A DNA stretch of 64,000 nucleotides. Source: Synechococcus sp. M44_DOE_062. GTDB lineage: Bacteria; Cyanobacteriota; Cyanobacteriia; Thermostichales; Thermostichaceae. The stretch lies in NCBI GenBank assembly GCA_015295985.1, contig DVDX01000049.1:1-64000 (forward strand), in the 5' to 3' direction. The position numbers and the translations under genes were made by a program. Every line of letters begins with the position of its first letter. The stretch's first letter is position 1. The notes under the pieces are model-generated. The model was not told where the DNA came from and searched no databases. It saw nothing but the letters and a program-made list of their open reading frames with translations. Shown piece by piece: positions 19,735-30,660 of the stretch.

Positions 19735-20484
19735 ATGGGACAGAAGATCCACCCCACCGGTTTCCGCCTCGGCGTGATTAAAGAGCATCGCAGCCGCTGG
19801 TTTGCCGATCCGGCCCGCTACCCGGCCTTGATACAGGAGGACGACCAGATTCGCGCCTACCTGACCAAGCAATTGAGCAGTGCTGGCTTGGCCGATATCC
19901 AAATTGAGCGCAAAGCGGATCAAATTGACCTAGAGATCCGCGCTGCTCGCCCTGGGGTGGTCGTGGGTCGGGGCGGATCTGGCTTAGAGACTTTGCGCCA
20001 AGGTCTACAAAAAGAGCTGAGTTCACGAGGTGGCGGTGAACGAACCATTCGCATCAACGTAGTAGAGGTTACCCGTGCCGATGCCGAAGCGTCCTTGCTG
20101 GCAGAAAATATTGCCCAACAGTTGGAACGGCGGATTGCCTTTCGCCGCATCGTGCGCCAGGTGATCCAACGGGCCCAGCGGGCAGGTGTACAAGGGATCA
20201 AAATCCAAATTGCCGGTCGCCTCAACGGGGCCGAGATTGCCCGCACCGAATGGACGCGGGAGGGGCGGATTCCTTTGCACACCTTGCGGGCCGACATCGA
20301 CTACGCCGAGCACCTCGCCCATACCACCTTCGGCATCATCGGAGTCAAAGTTTGGGTCTTCAAAGGGGAAGTTCTGCCCGGGCAGGAACGTCACGAACAA
20401 AAGTTTCCCCTGCAACAGCCCAAACGTCGGCAGCAGCGGCGGCGGCCCACCTTTGAAGATCGCTCGGCTCAAGCAGAGGCTTGA
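19735..20484 (+). CDS. rpsC: 30S ribosomal protein S3
   Basis: S3 forms part of the mRNA entry channel. The 249-residue protein begins [20 protein letters not shown] and has the KH domain with [20 protein letters not shown], then a C-terminal domain with [14 protein letters not shown]. The last 25 residues are Gln/Arg-rich. Confidence 0.98.
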   Translation: MGQKIHPTGFRLGVIKEHRSRWFADPARYPALIQEDDQIRAYLTKQLSSAGLADIQIERKADQIDLEIRAARPGVVVGRGGSGLETLRQGLQKELSSRGGGERTIRINVVEVTRADAEASLLAENIAQQLERRIAFRRIVRQVIQRAQRAGVQGIKIQIAGRLNGAEIARTEWTREGRIPLHTLRADIDYAEHLAHTTFGIIGVKVWVFKGEVLPGQERHEQKFPLQQPKRRQQRRRPTFEDRSAQAEA

Positions 20485-20542
20485 CCGCTGGTTTGGCAAT
20501 GCCCAGGGATCCCCATCGGTTACCCATGATTGAGGAACGGCC

Positions 20543-21010
20543 ATGTTAAGCCCCAAACGCACCAAGTACCGCAAGCAACAGCGCGGGCGCATGAAAGGCA
20601 AAGCGACCCGTGGCAACCGCATCAACTTTGGGGAATACGGCCTTGTGGCCCTAGAACCCGCCTGGATTACAGCTCGACAGATCGAAGCCAGCCGTCGGGC
20701 CATGACCCGCTACGTCCGGCGGGGCGGCCAAATCTGGATCCGCATCTTTCCCGACAAGCCCGTTACCCAGCGAGCTGCGGAAACCCGCATGGGATCCGGC
20801 AAAGGCAACCCTGAGTACTGGGTTTGCGTCGTCAAGCCAGGCCGTATCCTCTTCGAAATGGGGGGAGTGGCAGAGCCCATCGCCCGAGAAGCCATGCGGC
20901 TTGCCGCTCAGAAGCTACCGATTAAAGTCAAGTTTGTAACCAAAGCCGACTTTGAAAAGCCAGAGCCCGCCCAGGCAGCGGCTTCAGAAGCGGCCACCAG
21001 CAGCGTATGA
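20543..21010 (+). CDS. rplP: 50S ribosomal protein L16
   Basis: L16 organises the A-site region of the 50S. The 155-residue protein begins [19 protein letters not shown] and has [20 protein letters not shown] and [21 protein letters not shown] short Ala/Glu-rich tail extends beyond the usual end (about 137-140 residues in most species). Confidence 0.97.
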   Translation: MLSPKRTKYRKQQRGRMKGKATRGNRINFGEYGLVALEPAWITARQIEASRRAMTRYVRRGGQIWIRIFPDKPVTQRAAETRMGSGKGNPEYWVCVVKPGRILFEMGGVAEPIAREAMRLAAQKLPIKVKFVTKADFEKPEPAQAAASEAATSSV

Positions 21011-21023
21011 GGAGAGTCCAGCC

Positions 21024-21245
21024 ATGCCCATGCCCAAAATTGCCGATGCCCGTGCCCTATCGGATGAAGAGCTGAGCAAGGAAATCTACGCGGTCAAGAA
21101 AGAGCTGTTCGAGCTGCGCTTGCAGCAGGCCACGCGGCAGTTGAACCAGCCCCATCTCATCCGGCTGCGCAAACACAAGTTGGCACAATTGTTAACCGTA
21201 GAGGCAGAACGCAAGCAGGGCAAGCGCCCAACCCAGGAGGAGTAA
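21024..21245 (+). CDS. rpmC: 50S ribosomal protein L29
   Basis: L29 borders the tunnel exit. The 73-residue helical protein has [20 protein letters not shown] and the family motif [19 protein letters not shown]. The ATG at 21024 has AGGAGA upstream; a second ATG two codons later is possible. The stop overlaps the rpsQ start (TAATG). Confidence 0.95.
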   Translation: MPMPKIADARALSDEELSKEIYAVKKELFELRLQQATRQLNQPHLIRLRKHKLAQLLTVEAERKQGKRPTQEE

Positions 21246-21496
21246 TGGCTGTTCGGGAGAAGATTGGCATTGTGGTCAGCAACAAGATGCAGAAAACGGT
21301 GGTTGTTGCCGTAGAAAGCCGCGTTGCTCACCCGAAGTACGGCAAGATCGTCGTCAAAACCAAGAAGTTTAAGGCCCACGACGAGGAAAACCGCTGTCAA
21401 GAAGGGGATCTGGTGCGCATCACGGAAACCCGTCCCCTCAGCCGCACCAAGCGTTGGCAAGTTGCCGAAATCCTGAGGGAGGTGAAGAAACTATGA
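21245..21496 (+). CDS. rpsQ: 30S ribosomal protein S17
   Basis: S17 is a primary 16S rRNA-binding protein of the OB fold. The 83-residue protein begins [19 protein letters not shown] and contains [19 protein letters not shown]. Start and stop overlap its neighbours, indicating coupled translation. Confidence 0.97.
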   Translation: MAVREKIGIVVSNKMQKTVVVAVESRVAHPKYGKIVVKTKKFKAHDEENRCQEGDLVRITETRPLSRTKRWQVAEILREVKKL

Positions 21497-21861
21497 TTCA
21501 GCAGCAAACCATGCTAACGGTGGCCGACAACACCGGCGCCCGCAAAATGATGTGCATTCGCGTGCTGGGCAGCAGTGGCCGTCGCTACGCCAGCTTGGGC
21601 GACGTGATCATCGGCGTTGTCAAAGATGCCTTGCCCAACATGCCCGTCAAAAAATCCGATGTCGTCAAGGCTGTTGTCATCCGCACTGTCGACACGGTAC
21701 GTCGCCCCGACGGCATGTGCATCCGCTTCGACGACAACGCCGCCGTGATCATCAACAACGACGGCAACCCCCGTGGAACTCGCGTTTTCGGCCCTGTAGC
21801 CCGTGAGCTGCGGGAGAAAAACTTCACCAAGATCATCTCCCTTGCCCCGGAGGTACTCTGA
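21493..21861 (+). CDS. rplN: 50S ribosomal protein L14
   Basis: L14 forms an intersubunit bridge. The 122-residue protein begins [20 protein letters not shown] and ends with [12 protein letters not shown]. The ATG at 21493 lies inside the rpsQ stop region. The longer in-frame extension upstream is an overlap artefact. Confidence 0.97.
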   Translation: MIQQQTMLTVADNTGARKMMCIRVLGSSGRRYASLGDVIIGVVKDALPNMPVKKSDVVKAVVIRTVDTVRRPDGMCIRFDDNAAVIINNDGNPRGTRVFGPVARELREKNFTKIISLAPEVL

Positions 21862-22259
21862 TGGTTCGCCCCCTCAAACCCAGCCAAATTCGGCGCTTAG
21901 TTCGGCGACCGGGCATTCGCAAGCACCGCAACAGCCTGCGCTACAAAATGCGTATCAAGCAAGGGGATACCGTGCAGGTGATCTCCGGCGATGACAAAGG
22001 CAAAATCGGCGAGGTGCTGCGGGTCTTTCCCGAACGCAACATGGTTTTGGTGGAAGGGGTTAACATTGTTACCTACCACCGCAAACCCCAGCGAGAAGGG
22101 GAAAGTGGCCGGATTGAGACCAAGGAAGCCCCCATTCCCGTCTGCAAAGTGATGGCCTATTCCAAGAAGCAGGAAGTGGCCAGCCGCATCGGCTATCAAA
22201 TCACCGCCGATGGTCGCAAAGTCCGCGTCCTTAAGAAAACAGGCGAGATCCTCGACTAG
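21861..22259 (+). CDS. rplX: 50S ribosomal protein L24
   Basis: L24 initiates 50S assembly. The KOW motif is in [19 protein letters not shown] followed by [14 protein letters not shown]. The 132-residue form has a basic N-terminal extension of about 29 residues before MRIKQG. The start at 21861 overlaps the rplN stop (CTGATG), favouring the long form; an internal ATG at 21948 is the alternative. Confidence 0.95.
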   Translation: MVRPLKPSQIRRLVRRPGIRKHRNSLRYKMRIKQGDTVQVISGDDKGKIGEVLRVFPERNMVLVEGVNIVTYHRKPQREGESGRIETKEAPIPVCKVMAYSKKQEVASRIGYQITADGRKVRVLKKTGEILD

Positions 22260-22327
22260 GCATTACATTCTTTTTTTCATCATTGGTTTGGCTCTGACCC
22301 AGCCCAGAGCCGCAAGGAGAAGCCACC

Positions 22328-22870
22328 ATGCCCCAACGTCTGCAAATCCTCTACAACACCGTCATCGTCCCCAAGCTGCAAAAGGAGTTGGGCTACACCA
22401 ACATCCACCAGGTGCCCCGCCTGGAGAAGATCGTCATCAACCGCGGCTTGGGGGAAGCTTCCCAAAATGCTAAAGCTCTGGAATCTTCCATTGCCGAGAT
22501 CAGCGCCATCACCGGTCAGCGTCCGGTGATCACCCGCGCCAAAAAGGCAATTGCCAGCTTCAAGATTCGCAAAGGCATGCCGGTTGGCCTGATGGTAACC
22601 CTACGGCGGGAGCGCATGTATGCGTTTTTGGATCGCCTGATCAACATTGCCTTGCCCCGTATCCGTGACTTCCGCGGCGTCAGCCCCAAAGCCTTTGATG
22701 GACGGGGCAACTACACCCTTGGCATCCGTGAACAACTGATTTTTCCCGAAATCAACTATGACTCTGTGGATCAGTTGCGAGGTATGGATATTTCAATTGT
22801 GACCACTGCTAAAACCGATGAAGAGGGCCGTGCCCTGCTCAAAGCGTTTGGCATGCCCTTTGCCTCCTAG
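22328..22870 (+). CDS. rplE: 50S ribosomal protein L5
   Basis: L5 binds 5S rRNA in the central protuberance. The 180-residue protein has [39 protein letters not shown] and the terminal [22 protein letters not shown] lies a few bases before the ATG. Confidence 0.98.
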   Translation: MPQRLQILYNTVIVPKLQKELGYTNIHQVPRLEKIVINRGLGEASQNAKALESSIAEISAITGQRPVITRAKKAIASFKIRKGMPVGLMVTLRRERMYAFLDRLINIALPRIRDFRGVSPKAFDGRGNYTLGIREQLIFPEINYDSVDQLRGMDISIVTTAKTDEEGRALLKAFGMPFAS

Positions 22871-22928
22871 GTCTACTCACCCTAAGTTTTCTTGCTTGAT
22901 CGATCTTCCGAGGAGCACTGACCCACCG

Positions 22929-23339
22929 ATGGCCCACACCAACGACACGATCGCCGATATGCTCACCCGCATTCGCAATGCCACCATGGCTCGGCACGAG
23001 TCGGTGGCAGTTCCGGCCACGCGCATGACCCGCAGCATTGCTCGTGTTCTTCATGAGGAAGGGTTTGTCAGCGAATGGAGGGAGGAGGGAGAAGGGATCC
23101 AAGCCCGGGTGGTGTTGCGATTGAAGTACAAAGGCAAAGGCCGCAACTGCAGACCCATCATCAATGGTCTGAAGCGGGTGAGCCGACCGGGCCTGCGGGT
23201 TTACCGCAACCACAAAGAGCTGCCCCGAGTGCTGGGGGGAATCGGGATCGCCATCATCTCCACCTCCAACGGCATCATGACCGACCGGGAGGCTCGTAAG
23301 CAGGGCATTGGCGGCGAAGTCCTCTGCCTTGTCTACTAG
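22929..23339 (+). CDS. rpsH: 30S ribosomal protein S8
   Basis: S8 binds the central domain of 16S rRNA; in E. coli it also represses the spc operon. The 136-residue protein begins [18 protein letters not shown] and ends with the [20 protein letters not shown] signature. GAGGAG lies upstream. In this operon, as usual for cyanobacteria, no rpsN lies between rplE and rpsH. Confidence 0.97.
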   Translation: MAHTNDTIADMLTRIRNATMARHESVAVPATRMTRSIARVLHEEGFVSEWREEGEGIQARVVLRLKYKGKGRNCRPIINGLKRVSRPGLRVYRNHKELPRVLGGIGIAIISTSNGIMTDREARKQGIGGEVLCLVY

Positions 23340-23371
23340 ACTTTAAGTTTCTCTGGTCAGGAGTTTTTCCC

Positions 23372-23917
23372 ATGTCCCGTATCGGTAGACGCCCCATCGC
23401 CCTTCCTGCCAAGGTGGAGATCCAGATCGATGGCCAGCACATTGCGGTGAAAGGACCGAAAGGTCAACTGTCCCGCAATTTGCCACCCTTGATCACGGTT
23501 CAGCAAAATGCTCAGACGCTCACAGTCAGCCGTCTCAACGATTCCCGTCCTGCCCGCCAACTGCACGGCCTCTGCCGCACCTTGGTTGCCAACATGGTCG
23601 ACGGAGTATCCAAGGGGTTTGAGCGACGCCTGGAGTTGGTGGGTGTGGGCTACCGGGCTGCCATCCAAGGCAGCAAGTTGGTTTTGAACGTCGGCTATAG
23701 CCACCCTGTGGAGATCCCCTTCCCCCCTGGCATCCAAATTGCCGTTGAGGGAAACAACGTCATAGTTGTCTCAGGCACAGATAAAGAACTGGTGGGCAAC
23801 ACTGCCGCCCGCATTCGAGCTGTCCGACCCCCAGAGCCCTACAAGGGGAAAGGGATCCGCTATCTAGGGGAGCAAGTTCGCCGCAAGGCAGGTAAATCCG
23901 GGAAAGCGAAGAAGTAA
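23372..23917 (+). CDS. rplF: 50S ribosomal protein L6
   Basis: L6 sits near the factor-binding site. The 181-residue protein starts [19 protein letters not shown] and ends with the family signature [20 protein letters not shown]. Both tandem L6 folds are complete. Confidence 0.98.
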   Translation: MSRIGRRPIALPAKVEIQIDGQHIAVKGPKGQLSRNLPPLITVQQNAQTLTVSRLNDSRPARQLHGLCRTLVANMVDGVSKGFERRLELVGVGYRAAIQGSKLVLNVGYSHPVEIPFPPGIQIAVEGNNVIVVSGTDKELVGNTAARIRAVRPPEPYKGKGIRYLGEQVRRKAGKSGKAKK

Positions 23918-23924
23918 CTAGCCT

Positions 23925-24293
23925 ATGAAAACCAGCCGCAAAATCACCACCCAACGCCGTCATCGACGCATTCGCCGCAAGGTCTTTGGCACTGCCGAGC
24001 GGCCTCGCCTGGCCGTGTTTCGCTCCCATCGACACATCTACGCCCAGGTGATCGACGATGTAGCCCAGCATACCTTAACCTCTGCCTCCACGTTGGACAG
24101 AGAGCTGCGCGAAAAATTCAAAGAAACCGGGACGGCCACTCAAGAAGCGGCTGCCTTGGTGGGCCGCTCAGTTGCTGAACGAGCTTTACAAATGGGCATT
24201 TCCCGCGTGGTTTTCGATCGGGGGGGCAAGCTTTATCACGGGCGCGTTCAAGCCCTGGCAGAAGCTGCCCGAGAGGCAGGATTACAGTTCTAG
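23925..24293 (+). CDS. rplR: 50S ribosomal protein L18
   Basis: L18 binds 5S rRNA together with L5. The 122-residue protein has [20 protein letters not shown] and [15 protein letters not shown], ending with [20 protein letters not shown]. It follows rplF by only seven bases. Confidence 0.98.
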   Translation: MKTSRKITTQRRHRRIRRKVFGTAERPRLAVFRSHRHIYAQVIDDVAQHTLTSASTLDRELREKFKETGTATQEAAALVGRSVAERALQMGISRVVFDRGGKLYHGRVQALAEAAREAGLQF

Positions 24294-24311
24294 CTACTGA
24301 GGACATAGCAC

Positions 24312-24848
24312 ATGGCTGAGCAGAGGGAACGTCGCAGAAGCAAAAAAAGCCGCGAAGAACAACCCACGGAGTGGCAAGAGCGGGTCATCCAAATCCGGCG
24401 CGTCACCAAGGTGGTCAAGGGTGGCAAAAAGTTGAGCTTCCGCGCTGTGGTGGTGGTCGGCAACGAGCGCGGCCAAGTCGGGGTCGGCGTGGGCAAAGCC
24501 AACGACGTGATTGGAGCGGTGCGCAAGGGGGTTGTGGACGGTAAAAAACACCTCATTGAGGTGCCCCTCACCAAAGGCTTGTCTGTGCCCCATCCCATGC
24601 AGGGGGCAGGCGGCGGTGCCACCGTCTTGGTCATGCCAGCAGCTCCCGGCACAGGCGTCATTGCAGGGGGGGCGGTTCGCACCGTTCTGGAGCTGGCAGG
24701 TGTACGCAACAGCTTGGCCAAGCAACTGGGATCCAGCAACCCCCTCAACAATGCCCGTGCCACCATCGATGCGCTGCGGCGGATGCGTACCTTTAAGCAG
24801 GTGGCCCAAGACCGAGACATCGATGTGCGCCGCCTATTGAGCAAGTGA
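24312..24848 (+). CDS. rpsE: 30S ribosomal protein S5
   Basis: S5 takes part in decoding accuracy and mRNA unwinding at the entry channel. The 178-residue protein has [35 protein letters not shown] and [20 protein letters not shown]. Its charged N-terminus is slightly longer than in E. coli. Confidence 0.98.
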   Translation: MAEQRERRRSKKSREEQPTEWQERVIQIRRVTKVVKGGKKLSFRAVVVVGNERGQVGVGVGKANDVIGAVRKGVVDGKKHLIEVPLTKGLSVPHPMQGAGGGATVLVMPAAPGTGVIAGGAVRTVLELAGVRNSLAKQLGSSNPLNNARATIDALRRMRTFKQVAQDRDIDVRRLLSK

Positions 24849-24886
24849 TGGACAGGTGATATTGAGCAAGTGAGCCAGAGGTAGAC

Positions 24887-25339
24887 ATGCGACTGGAAGA
24901 CATTCGGCCTCAAGCAGGTTCGACGCGGCGGCGGCGGCGGCTAGGTCGTGGCGTCTCTGCCGGGCAGGGGGCCTCCTGTGGCAAGGGGATGCGGGGGCAA
25001 AAGGCCCGCAAGGGAGGCGGTACGCGACCCGGCTTTGAAGGGGGCCAGACTCCCCTCTACCGGCGTTTGCCCAAGCTTAAGCATTTCCCCCGCTACACGC
25101 AGCGTCTGGAATATACCCTGGTTAACCTGCGCGCCTTGGCGGATCTGCCTGCCGGCAGCGAGGTCAGCCTGCAAAGCTTAATGGAACGAGGGATCGTCAC
25201 CACCAACGATGGCCCGCTGAAGATCTTGGGCGATGGGGAAGTCAGGGTGCCCCTGACGATCAGGGCGGCGGCCATTACCGCTTCAGCCAAAGCCAAGGTC
25301 GAGGCAGCCGGAGGTCGGGTGGAAATTTTGGGATCCTAG
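24887..25339 (+). CDS. rplO: 50S ribosomal protein L15
   Basis: L15 is a late-assembly protein. The 150-residue protein begins [20 protein letters not shown], has the Gly/Arg-rich tail [20 protein letters not shown] and ends with [17 protein letters not shown]. As in other cyanobacteria no rpmD (L30) lies between rpsE and rplO. Confidence 0.97.
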   Translation: MRLEDIRPQAGSTRRRRRLGRGVSAGQGASCGKGMRGQKARKGGGTRPGFEGGQTPLYRRLPKLKHFPRYTQRLEYTLVNLRALADLPAGSEVSLQSLMERGIVTTNDGPLKILGDGEVRVPLTIRAAAITASAKAKVEAAGGRVEILGS

Positions 25340-25491
25340 ACCCCTGCTTCCTGTTGCTCTGGCCAGCTTCTGCGGGGTGGTGTTGAGTTGCAGTTTTTTG
25401 ATTTTGCTGAGGTTTTGCCGACTGCTCCACCAGCAGCGTAGAGTGGTAGATAGCTCACCTTGCCTTTTGCTCCCGCGAGACTCTCTTCCCT

Positions 25492-26790
25492 ATGGTTGAC
25501 ACACGAGGTTCCGCCCCCTCTGCCCAAGAGACCTTCATGCAGATGGCTATGGCCTCTGGCTTGCGCAGCCGTCTGTTTCTCACCCTGGGCTTGCTGCTGT
25601 TGGTCAGATTGGGCATTTACATCCCCATTCCCGGTATCGATCGGGTTCGCTTTGCCGCCGAAGCTGCCAATAGCCCTGTGTTTGGTTTGTTGGATGTCTT
25701 CTCCGGCGGGGGGATTTCTGCTCTGGGGATTTTCGCCCTTGGGATCCTGCCCTTCATCAACGCCTCAATCATCATGCAGTTGCTGATCCCGGCCATTCCT
25801 GCCTTGGAGAACCTCCAGAAAAACGAGGGAGAACAGGGGCGGCGGCAGATTTCTCAGTACACCCGCTATGTCACCTTAGCCTGGGCCATTATCCAGGGCA
25901 TTGGCATTTCCTTTTGGGTGCGGGAGTTTGCCAGTACCACCAACGAGTTGGCCTTCATGGCCTCCACCACCTTGGCTCTGGCGGCGGGATCCCTGTTTGT
26001 GATGTGGCTGGGAGAGATGATCACGGAGAAGGGGGTAGGAAGTGGCCCTTCGCTCTTGATCTTCGTCAACATTGTTGCCACCCTGCCCCGTGCCCTCGGA
26101 CAGACCATCAGCTTGGCCCGTGCCGATAGCAGCACCATCGGCGGCATCTTGCTGTTGACAGCAATCTTTTTGGCCACCATTGTCGGCATTGTCTTCGTCC
26201 AAGAGGGCAGCCGCAAGATCCCGATTGTTTATGCCAAGCGCCAGGTGGGCAACAAGCTGTTCCGCGAGCAGAAAAGCTATCTGCCCCTGAGGCTGAACCA
26301 GGGGGGCGTGATGCCGATCATCTTCGCCTACTCGGTGATGTCTCTGCCTTTGGCCTTGGCCCAGTACACCCAAAACCTGACCTTGGTGCAGGTGGCCAAC
26401 TTCCTATCCCCCACCTCCTGGTTCTACATTCCCTTCTATTTCGTGCTGATCCTCTTTTTCAGCTACTTCTACACCTCTTTGCTCATCAACCCGGTGGATC
26501 TGGCTCAGAACTTGAAGAAGATGGGGGCCAGCATTCCAGGGGTACGTCCGGGTAAGGCTACTGCCGAGTATGTCGAAGGGATCCTCAACCGCCTGACGCT
26601 GCTGGGGGCTCTATTCCTGTGCGCAGTGGCCATCATCCCGACGACGGTGGAACGGGCAACCGGCATCACCACTTTCCAAGGTTTGGGGGCGACCTCGCTG
26701 CTGATTTTGGTGGGGGTGGCGATCGAGACCTCCAAGCAGATCCAGACTTATGTCATCTCACAACGCTACGAAGGGATGGTCAAACAGTAG
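25492..26790 (+). CDS. secY: Protein translocase subunit SecY
   Basis: SecY is the channel of the Sec translocon, acting in the plasma and thylakoid membranes. The 432-residue protein has the ten expected hydrophobic helices. The family motifs [12 protein letters not shown] (helix 1 end, about 41-52), [20 protein letters not shown] and [18 protein letters not shown] are visible. It is separated from rplO by 152 bases, enough for an internal promoter, and its stop overlaps the adk start by one base. Confidence 0.98.
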   Translation: MVDTRGSAPSAQETFMQMAMASGLRSRLFLTLGLLLLVRLGIYIPIPGIDRVRFAAEAANSPVFGLLDVFSGGGISALGIFALGILPFINASIIMQLLIPAIPALENLQKNEGEQGRRQISQYTRYVTLAWAIIQGIGISFWVREFASTTNELAFMASTTLALAAGSLFVMWLGEMITEKGVGSGPSLLIFVNIVATLPRALGQTISLARADSSTIGGILLLTAIFLATIVGIVFVQEGSRKIPIVYAKRQVGNKLFREQKSYLPLRLNQGGVMPIIFAYSVMSLPLALAQYTQNLTLVQVANFLSPTSWFYIPFYFVLILFFSYFYTSLLINPVDLAQNLKKMGASIPGVRPGKATAEYVEGILNRLTLLGALFLCAVAIIPTTVERATGITTFQGLGATSLLILVGVAIETSKQIQTYVISQRYEGMVKQ

Positions 26791-27371
26791 TGCCAAGGTT
26801 AATCTTTCTGGGGCCGCCGGGGGCGGGCAAAGGTACACAGGCGGAGCGGCTAGCAGCCATTTACCACACGCCCAAAATTTCCACGGGCGATCTGCTGCGG
26901 GCCGAGGTCAAGGCTCAGACACCGCTGGGATGCCAAGCCAAGGTTTACATGGATGCGGGAGAGCTGGTGCCCGACGAGGTGCTGATTGGGATGGTGAAAG
27001 GGCAGTTGCAGCAGTCTCCAGAGGAGGGTTGGATCCTGGATGGATTTCCTCGCACCCTAGCCCAGGCAGAAGCCTTGGAGGAGCTGCTGCAAGAGCTGGG
27101 ACAAGATTACGACTACGTCCTCAACTTGGAGGTGCCCGACGAGGTGGTGGTGGCCCGTCTCCTGGCCCGTGGCAAGGAGCAGGGGCGCAGCGATGATGCG
27201 GATCGGTCGGTGATTCTCAAGCGGCTGGAGGTCTATCGGCAGCAGACAGCTCCCTTAATCGATTTTTATGAGGCCAAGGGGCGCTTGCAGCGGGTTAACG
27301 GCAACCAGCCGATGGAATCCGTACAAGAACATCTGCAGGCTCTTTTGGAAGGCTTCAGGAGGACGGCGTGA
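26790..27371 (+). CDS. adk: Adenylate kinase
   Basis: Adenylate kinase interconverts 2 ADP with ATP and AMP. The 193-residue protein has the P-loop [16 protein letters not shown] at about 6-21, [11 protein letters not shown], and [17 protein letters not shown]. The LID region is short ([13 protein letters not shown]), the short-form kinase without a zinc site. The GTG start at 26790 overlaps the secY stop (TAGTG). No upstream ATG is possible without running into secY. Confidence 0.96.
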   Translation: MPRLIFLGPPGAGKGTQAERLAAIYHTPKISTGDLLRAEVKAQTPLGCQAKVYMDAGELVPDEVLIGMVKGQLQQSPEEGWILDGFPRTLAQAEALEELLQELGQDYDYVLNLEVPDEVVVARLLARGKEQGRSDDADRSVILKRLEVYRQQTAPLIDFYEAKGRLQRVNGNQPMESVQEHLQALLEGFRRTA

Positions 27372-28183
27372 TCAGGGCAGGAGCTGGAAATTCCCCCCAG
27401 CGGCGGGGCATGCAGCTCATCGAGATCAAATCTCGCCGCGAAGTAGAGAAAATGCGGCGGGCTGGTCGGGTGGTGGCCCAAGTATTGCAGGAGATTGCAG
27501 AGCGCCTGGAGCCGGGCTGGACCACGGCAGATATCGATGCCTATGCCGAGAGACGGGTGGCCCAACTCAATGCTTTGCCCAGTTTCAAGGGCTACTACGG
27601 CTTTCCCGCCTGCGTCTGTGTCAGTGTCAACCATGAGGTGGTGCACGGGATCCCCAGTCCCCGCAAAGTGGTGCAGCCGGGAGATGTGGTTAAGGTGGAT
27701 TTTGGTGCCGTTGTCGAGGGCTGGCATGCGGATTCCTGTATCACCATTGGCCTGGAACCCCTGAGCGACGCAGCCCGGGATCTGATCGATACAGCGGCCA
27801 AGGCCCTGCAGACGGGCATCGACCACGTGCGCCACGGCGTTTGGCTTCAGGATGTCTCAGGCGCCATTGAAGATTACATCGAGGGGCGGGGCTATTCCGT
27901 GGTGAAGCAGTATGTCGGCCACGGGGTGGGGCGCAATCTGCACGAAGAGCCACAATTTCCCAACTATCGCACCCGCGATCTGCCCAATCCCAAGCTGCGC
28001 TCCGGCATGACGGTGGCCATTGAGCCGATGGTGAATGCGGGGGGAGAGGCAACCCGAGTGTTGCCAGACCAGTGGACGGTGGTCACGGTGGATGGCTCTT
28101 GGTCGGCTCAGTTTGAGCACACGGTCTTGGTTACCGAGTCTGGAGCAGAAATTTTGACCGATCGCACGCCTTTTCAGTCCTAA
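27368..28183 (+). CDS. map: Methionine aminopeptidase, type I
   Basis: Map removes the initiator methionine from new proteins. The 271-residue protein has the metal ligands expected for the family: [18 protein letters not shown] (first Asp), TIGL after it, the [12 protein letters not shown] motif with its His, and [10 protein letters not shown] and FEHTVLVT near the end. The GTG at 27368 has AGGAGG five bases upstream and overlaps the adk stop. An ATG at 27410 ([12 protein letters not shown]) is the alternative start. Confidence 0.95.
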   Translation: MIRAGAGNSPQRRGMQLIEIKSRREVEKMRRAGRVVAQVLQEIAERLEPGWTTADIDAYAERRVAQLNALPSFKGYYGFPACVCVSVNHEVVHGIPSPRKVVQPGDVVKVDFGAVVEGWHADSCITIGLEPLSDAARDLIDTAAKALQTGIDHVRHGVWLQDVSGAIEDYIEGRGYSVVKQYVGHGVGRNLHEEPQFPNYRTRDLPNPKLRSGMTVAIEPMVNAGGEATRVLPDQWTVVTVDGSWSAQFEHTVLVTESGAEILTDRTPFQS

Positions 28184-28312
28184 GGGATCCCCTGATGAAG
28201 GACTGCAACAGTTAGGATAGAAGAGATGGAATCTGTTTTCATTTCTTAACAGCGCACGTCGTTGCGGCTGTGAGCTGTTGTGCTTTTGTTGTGTCGTTTT
28301 GGGGAGGGTTCA

Positions 28313-28537
28313 TTGTCTAAGGAAGATGCCATTGAAATGGAGGGGGTCGTTACCGAATCCCTGCCCAACGCTATGTTCCGAGTGGATCTGGATAACGGCT
28401 TCAACGTGCTCGCTCATATCTCCGGCAAAATTCGCCGCAACTACATCAAGATCTTGCCCGGCGACCGGGTCAAGGTGGAGCTGAGCCCCTATGACCTCAA
28501 CAAAGGGCGCATCACCTACCGCCTTAAGAAAAAGTAA
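28313..28537 (+). CDS. infA: Translation initiation factor IF-1
   Basis: IF-1 blocks the ribosomal A site during initiation. The 74-residue OB-fold protein starts [19 protein letters not shown] and ends [14 protein letters not shown], matching the family length exactly. The start is a TTG at 28313 with GGGAGG upstream; the longer frame before it is non-conserved. In most cyanobacteria infA is followed by rpmJ-rpsM-rpsK-rpoA-rplQ, but here an unrelated hydrolase follows. Confidence 0.96.
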   Translation: MSKEDAIEMEGVVTESLPNAMFRVDLDNGFNVLAHISGKIRRNYIKILPGDRVKVELSPYDLNKGRITYRLKKK

Positions 28538-28560
28538 GTCCCCCAGCCGAGCTGCTGAGC

Positions 28561-29541
28561 ATGAAAGAGCTGAGCCAGGTTCTCAAGACCGGCCTCTGGG
28601 TTGCTGTCAGTGGCCTGGGGGCTCTAGCTGTCCTCAACGCTTGGATCTCTTCCCAAACGCAGCCTCTGCAGAGCCTGTTGCCGGGAGAGGAGAGGCATCA
28701 CTTCTGGCGGGGTCATCGCCTGTTTTACAAGGTCATGGGATCCGGCCAGCCGTTGTTGCTGGTGCACGGCATTGGGGCAGGCTCCTCCAGCTATGAGTTT
28801 CGTGCGATTATGGCGGAGCTGGGGCAGCACTATCAGGTCTATGCTCTGGATTTGTTGGGGTGGGGCAACTCAGAACGTCCAGATTTGGAGTACACCGGCA
28901 GCCTCTACGCCGAGATGATCGGGGATTTTGTCCAGCAGGTGATCGGGCGACCCTGTCATGTCATTGCCAACTCTCTCTCGGCAGGGTTTGTGCTGCGCTC
29001 CGCCCGCCTACAGCCTCACCATTGGCAGAAGCTGCTGCTCATTGCTCCTCTGGGAGACAACAGTCTCATCCCCGACGCCCTCGGGATCCCTTTGGCTCAG
29101 ATTGCTTATGGATTCCTCAGCCTGCCCGTTTTGGGGTTGGCCTTCTACAACGGCATCACCACTCCCTGGAGTGTACGCTTGTTTACGGAGCAGAGCTTGT
29201 TCTCCCCCGGCTATGCCTTGGATGATGCGGTGGTGGATTACTATTACCGGGCGGCTCACCAGGCGGGGGCCCAGTTTGCTCCTCGCTCTTTTCTCACCGG
29301 CAAGCTCAATTTGCCCATCCAAGACGACTTTCGCGTAGTGGCCAAGCCTATGGTTCTGGTCTGGGGAGAACAGAACCGCCTCACCGGCCCAGAACAGGCA
29401 GAGCGATATCGCACTTTGCGCCCGGAGGTGCCGATTTACCGATTGCCGGGGGCTGCTTTTCCACACATTGAAGTGCCGCAGACCTTTTTGTCGGTGGCTT
29501 TGCGCTTCTTGGCCGAAGCCGAGCCTGCTCTACCGGGATAA
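28561..29541 (+). CDS. Alpha/beta-fold hydrolase
   Basis: The 326-residue protein has one N-terminal hydrophobic segment (LWVAVSGLGALAVLNAW, about 13-29) that may anchor it, then an alpha/beta-hydrolase domain. Visible elements are the oxyanion motif LLVHGIGAGSSSYEF, LDLLGWGNSERP, the nucleophile elbow VIANSLSAGFVLRS and the C-terminal FPHIEVP with the catalytic His. The position of the usual catalytic acid reads VWGEQNRLTG, with Asn where Asp is expected, so activity is uncertain. The substrate is unknown. It starts 23 bases after infA and may be co-transcribed with the operon end. Confidence 0.8.
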   Translation: MKELSQVLKTGLWVAVSGLGALAVLNAWISSQTQPLQSLLPGEERHHFWRGHRLFYKVMGSGQPLLLVHGIGAGSSSYEFRAIMAELGQHYQVYALDLLGWGNSERPDLEYTGSLYAEMIGDFVQQVIGRPCHVIANSLSAGFVLRSARLQPHHWQKLLLIAPLGDNSLIPDALGIPLAQIAYGFLSLPVLGLAFYNGITTPWSVRLFTEQSLFSPGYALDDAVVDYYYRAAHQAGAQFAPRSFLTGKLNLPIQDDFRVVAKPMVLVWGEQNRLTGPEQAERYRTLRPEVPIYRLPGAAFPHIEVPQTFLSVALRFLAEAEPALPG

Positions 29542-29698
29542 CAGAGGGGGGATCCCTTCACCCGTTGGAAGAAAAAAAGTGGGAGATTGGCGCAAGAAGC
29601 AGCCCTGAGGCCAGGGGTAACGACCGTGCTCTCGGTTGACATGGCTATCCCGAGCGCCTCTCCCGAGGGCAGAGGGGAGTTGGTACAAGTCCGGCAAC

Positions 29699-30634
29699 TC
29701 AAGTAGGCTCCCCAGCCTTATCTTCCCAGGGATCACTATCCACAGGAGTGGAGCTGGAAGGAGGAGGGGCAGGCTCAGAAGGAGGGGCCTCTTCTTTGGC
29801 ATACTCCTGTTCCCAAGCCGGCTGTTCGGGGGCGGGTGCGGGCCCAGGCGGGCGTGGACGCACAGGCTGCGGCTCAGGTTCAGGCTCTTCTTCTGCGTAA
29901 ACGTCTTCTTCTTCGGCTTCGTATTCCTCGTCGTACTCTTCTTCGTAATCCTCCTCAGCGGCGGAACTCTCGACGGCACTGGGCAGGGCAGGAGCCGGGC
30001 TGACTCCGGCTTCCCAAGGGGGCTTACCGATTCCCAGAGTTTCCAAAATCCCCTTGGCCAGTTGGGTCAGGCGAGTCTCGGCGCCATCGGCAACAATGAG
30101 GCGATCCCCGCCCACAGAAACAATCTCATCGGTGGAGAGCAGATAGGTGCTGAGGATAAAGCCGGGCAAAAAGGTGAGGCCGAGGTTGGAGAGCACCAAA
30201 CCCGTGATGATGCCGGAAACGGAGTTGAACTCAAAATCTTTAACTTTGCCAAGGCGGATCCCTTCTTCGGTCACCACCTCGCTGCCGACTACCCGACTCA
30301 GACCCTCCAAATCCAAGTTATCGAAAACTTCTTCGCTGGGGACAAGAACTGCATCCTGACCCAAAGCCGTTACCTGCCGCAGCTCCATCAAACGGGGGGA
30401 TCCGGCAAAGGCCTTTTCCAGCACCCCCAGTACCAAGACTTGCTTGGCTTCAAGATCCGCCCAAACTTCGCTGACTACCCCAAGCCGGGCTGCGTTGCCC
30501 TGGCTGATCACCTGCGTTCCCAGAACCTGTGACCGCCGACGAACCTCTGATCGCACCAGCGCAACAGATCCTTTCCCAGTCGTCATGGTGGTTTCCCCGT
30601 CGTAAGTCAAAACATTCGCGTTGTTGGGCTGCAT
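29699..30634 (-). CDS. PRC-barrel domain protein with acidic tail
   Basis: The 311-residue protein has two PRC-barrel repeats (about 25-95 and 100-175), recognised from VLGTQVISQGNAARLGVVSE and GSEVVTEEGIRLGKVKDFEF. PRC-barrels are small beta-domains found in RimM and in photosynthetic reaction-centre H subunits. The last 100 residues are Glu/Pro-rich and disordered (runs such as YEEEYDEEYEAEEED). The start is uncertain: ATG 30634, a GTG nine bases further out, or ATG 30586 (MTTGKG) with GGGGA upstream. The molecular function is not known. Confidence 0.8.
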   Translation of the reverse strand: MQPNNANVLTYDGETTMTTGKGSVALVRSEVRRRSQVLGTQVISQGNAARLGVVSEVWADLEAKQVLVLGVLEKAFAGSPRLMELRQVTALGQDAVLVPSEEVFDNLDLEGLSRVVGSEVVTEEGIRLGKVKDFEFNSVSGIITGLVLSNLGLTFLPGFILSTYLLSTDEIVSVGGDRLIVADGAETRLTQLAKGILETLGIGKPPWEAGVSPAPALPSAVESSAAEEDYEEEYDEEYEAEEEDVYAEEEPEPEPQPVRPRPPGPAPAPEQPAWEQEYAKEEAPPSEPAPPPSSSTPVDSDPWEDKAGEPT

Positions 30635-30660
30635 GTCTGGCACAGTTCGCCAAAATTAAG

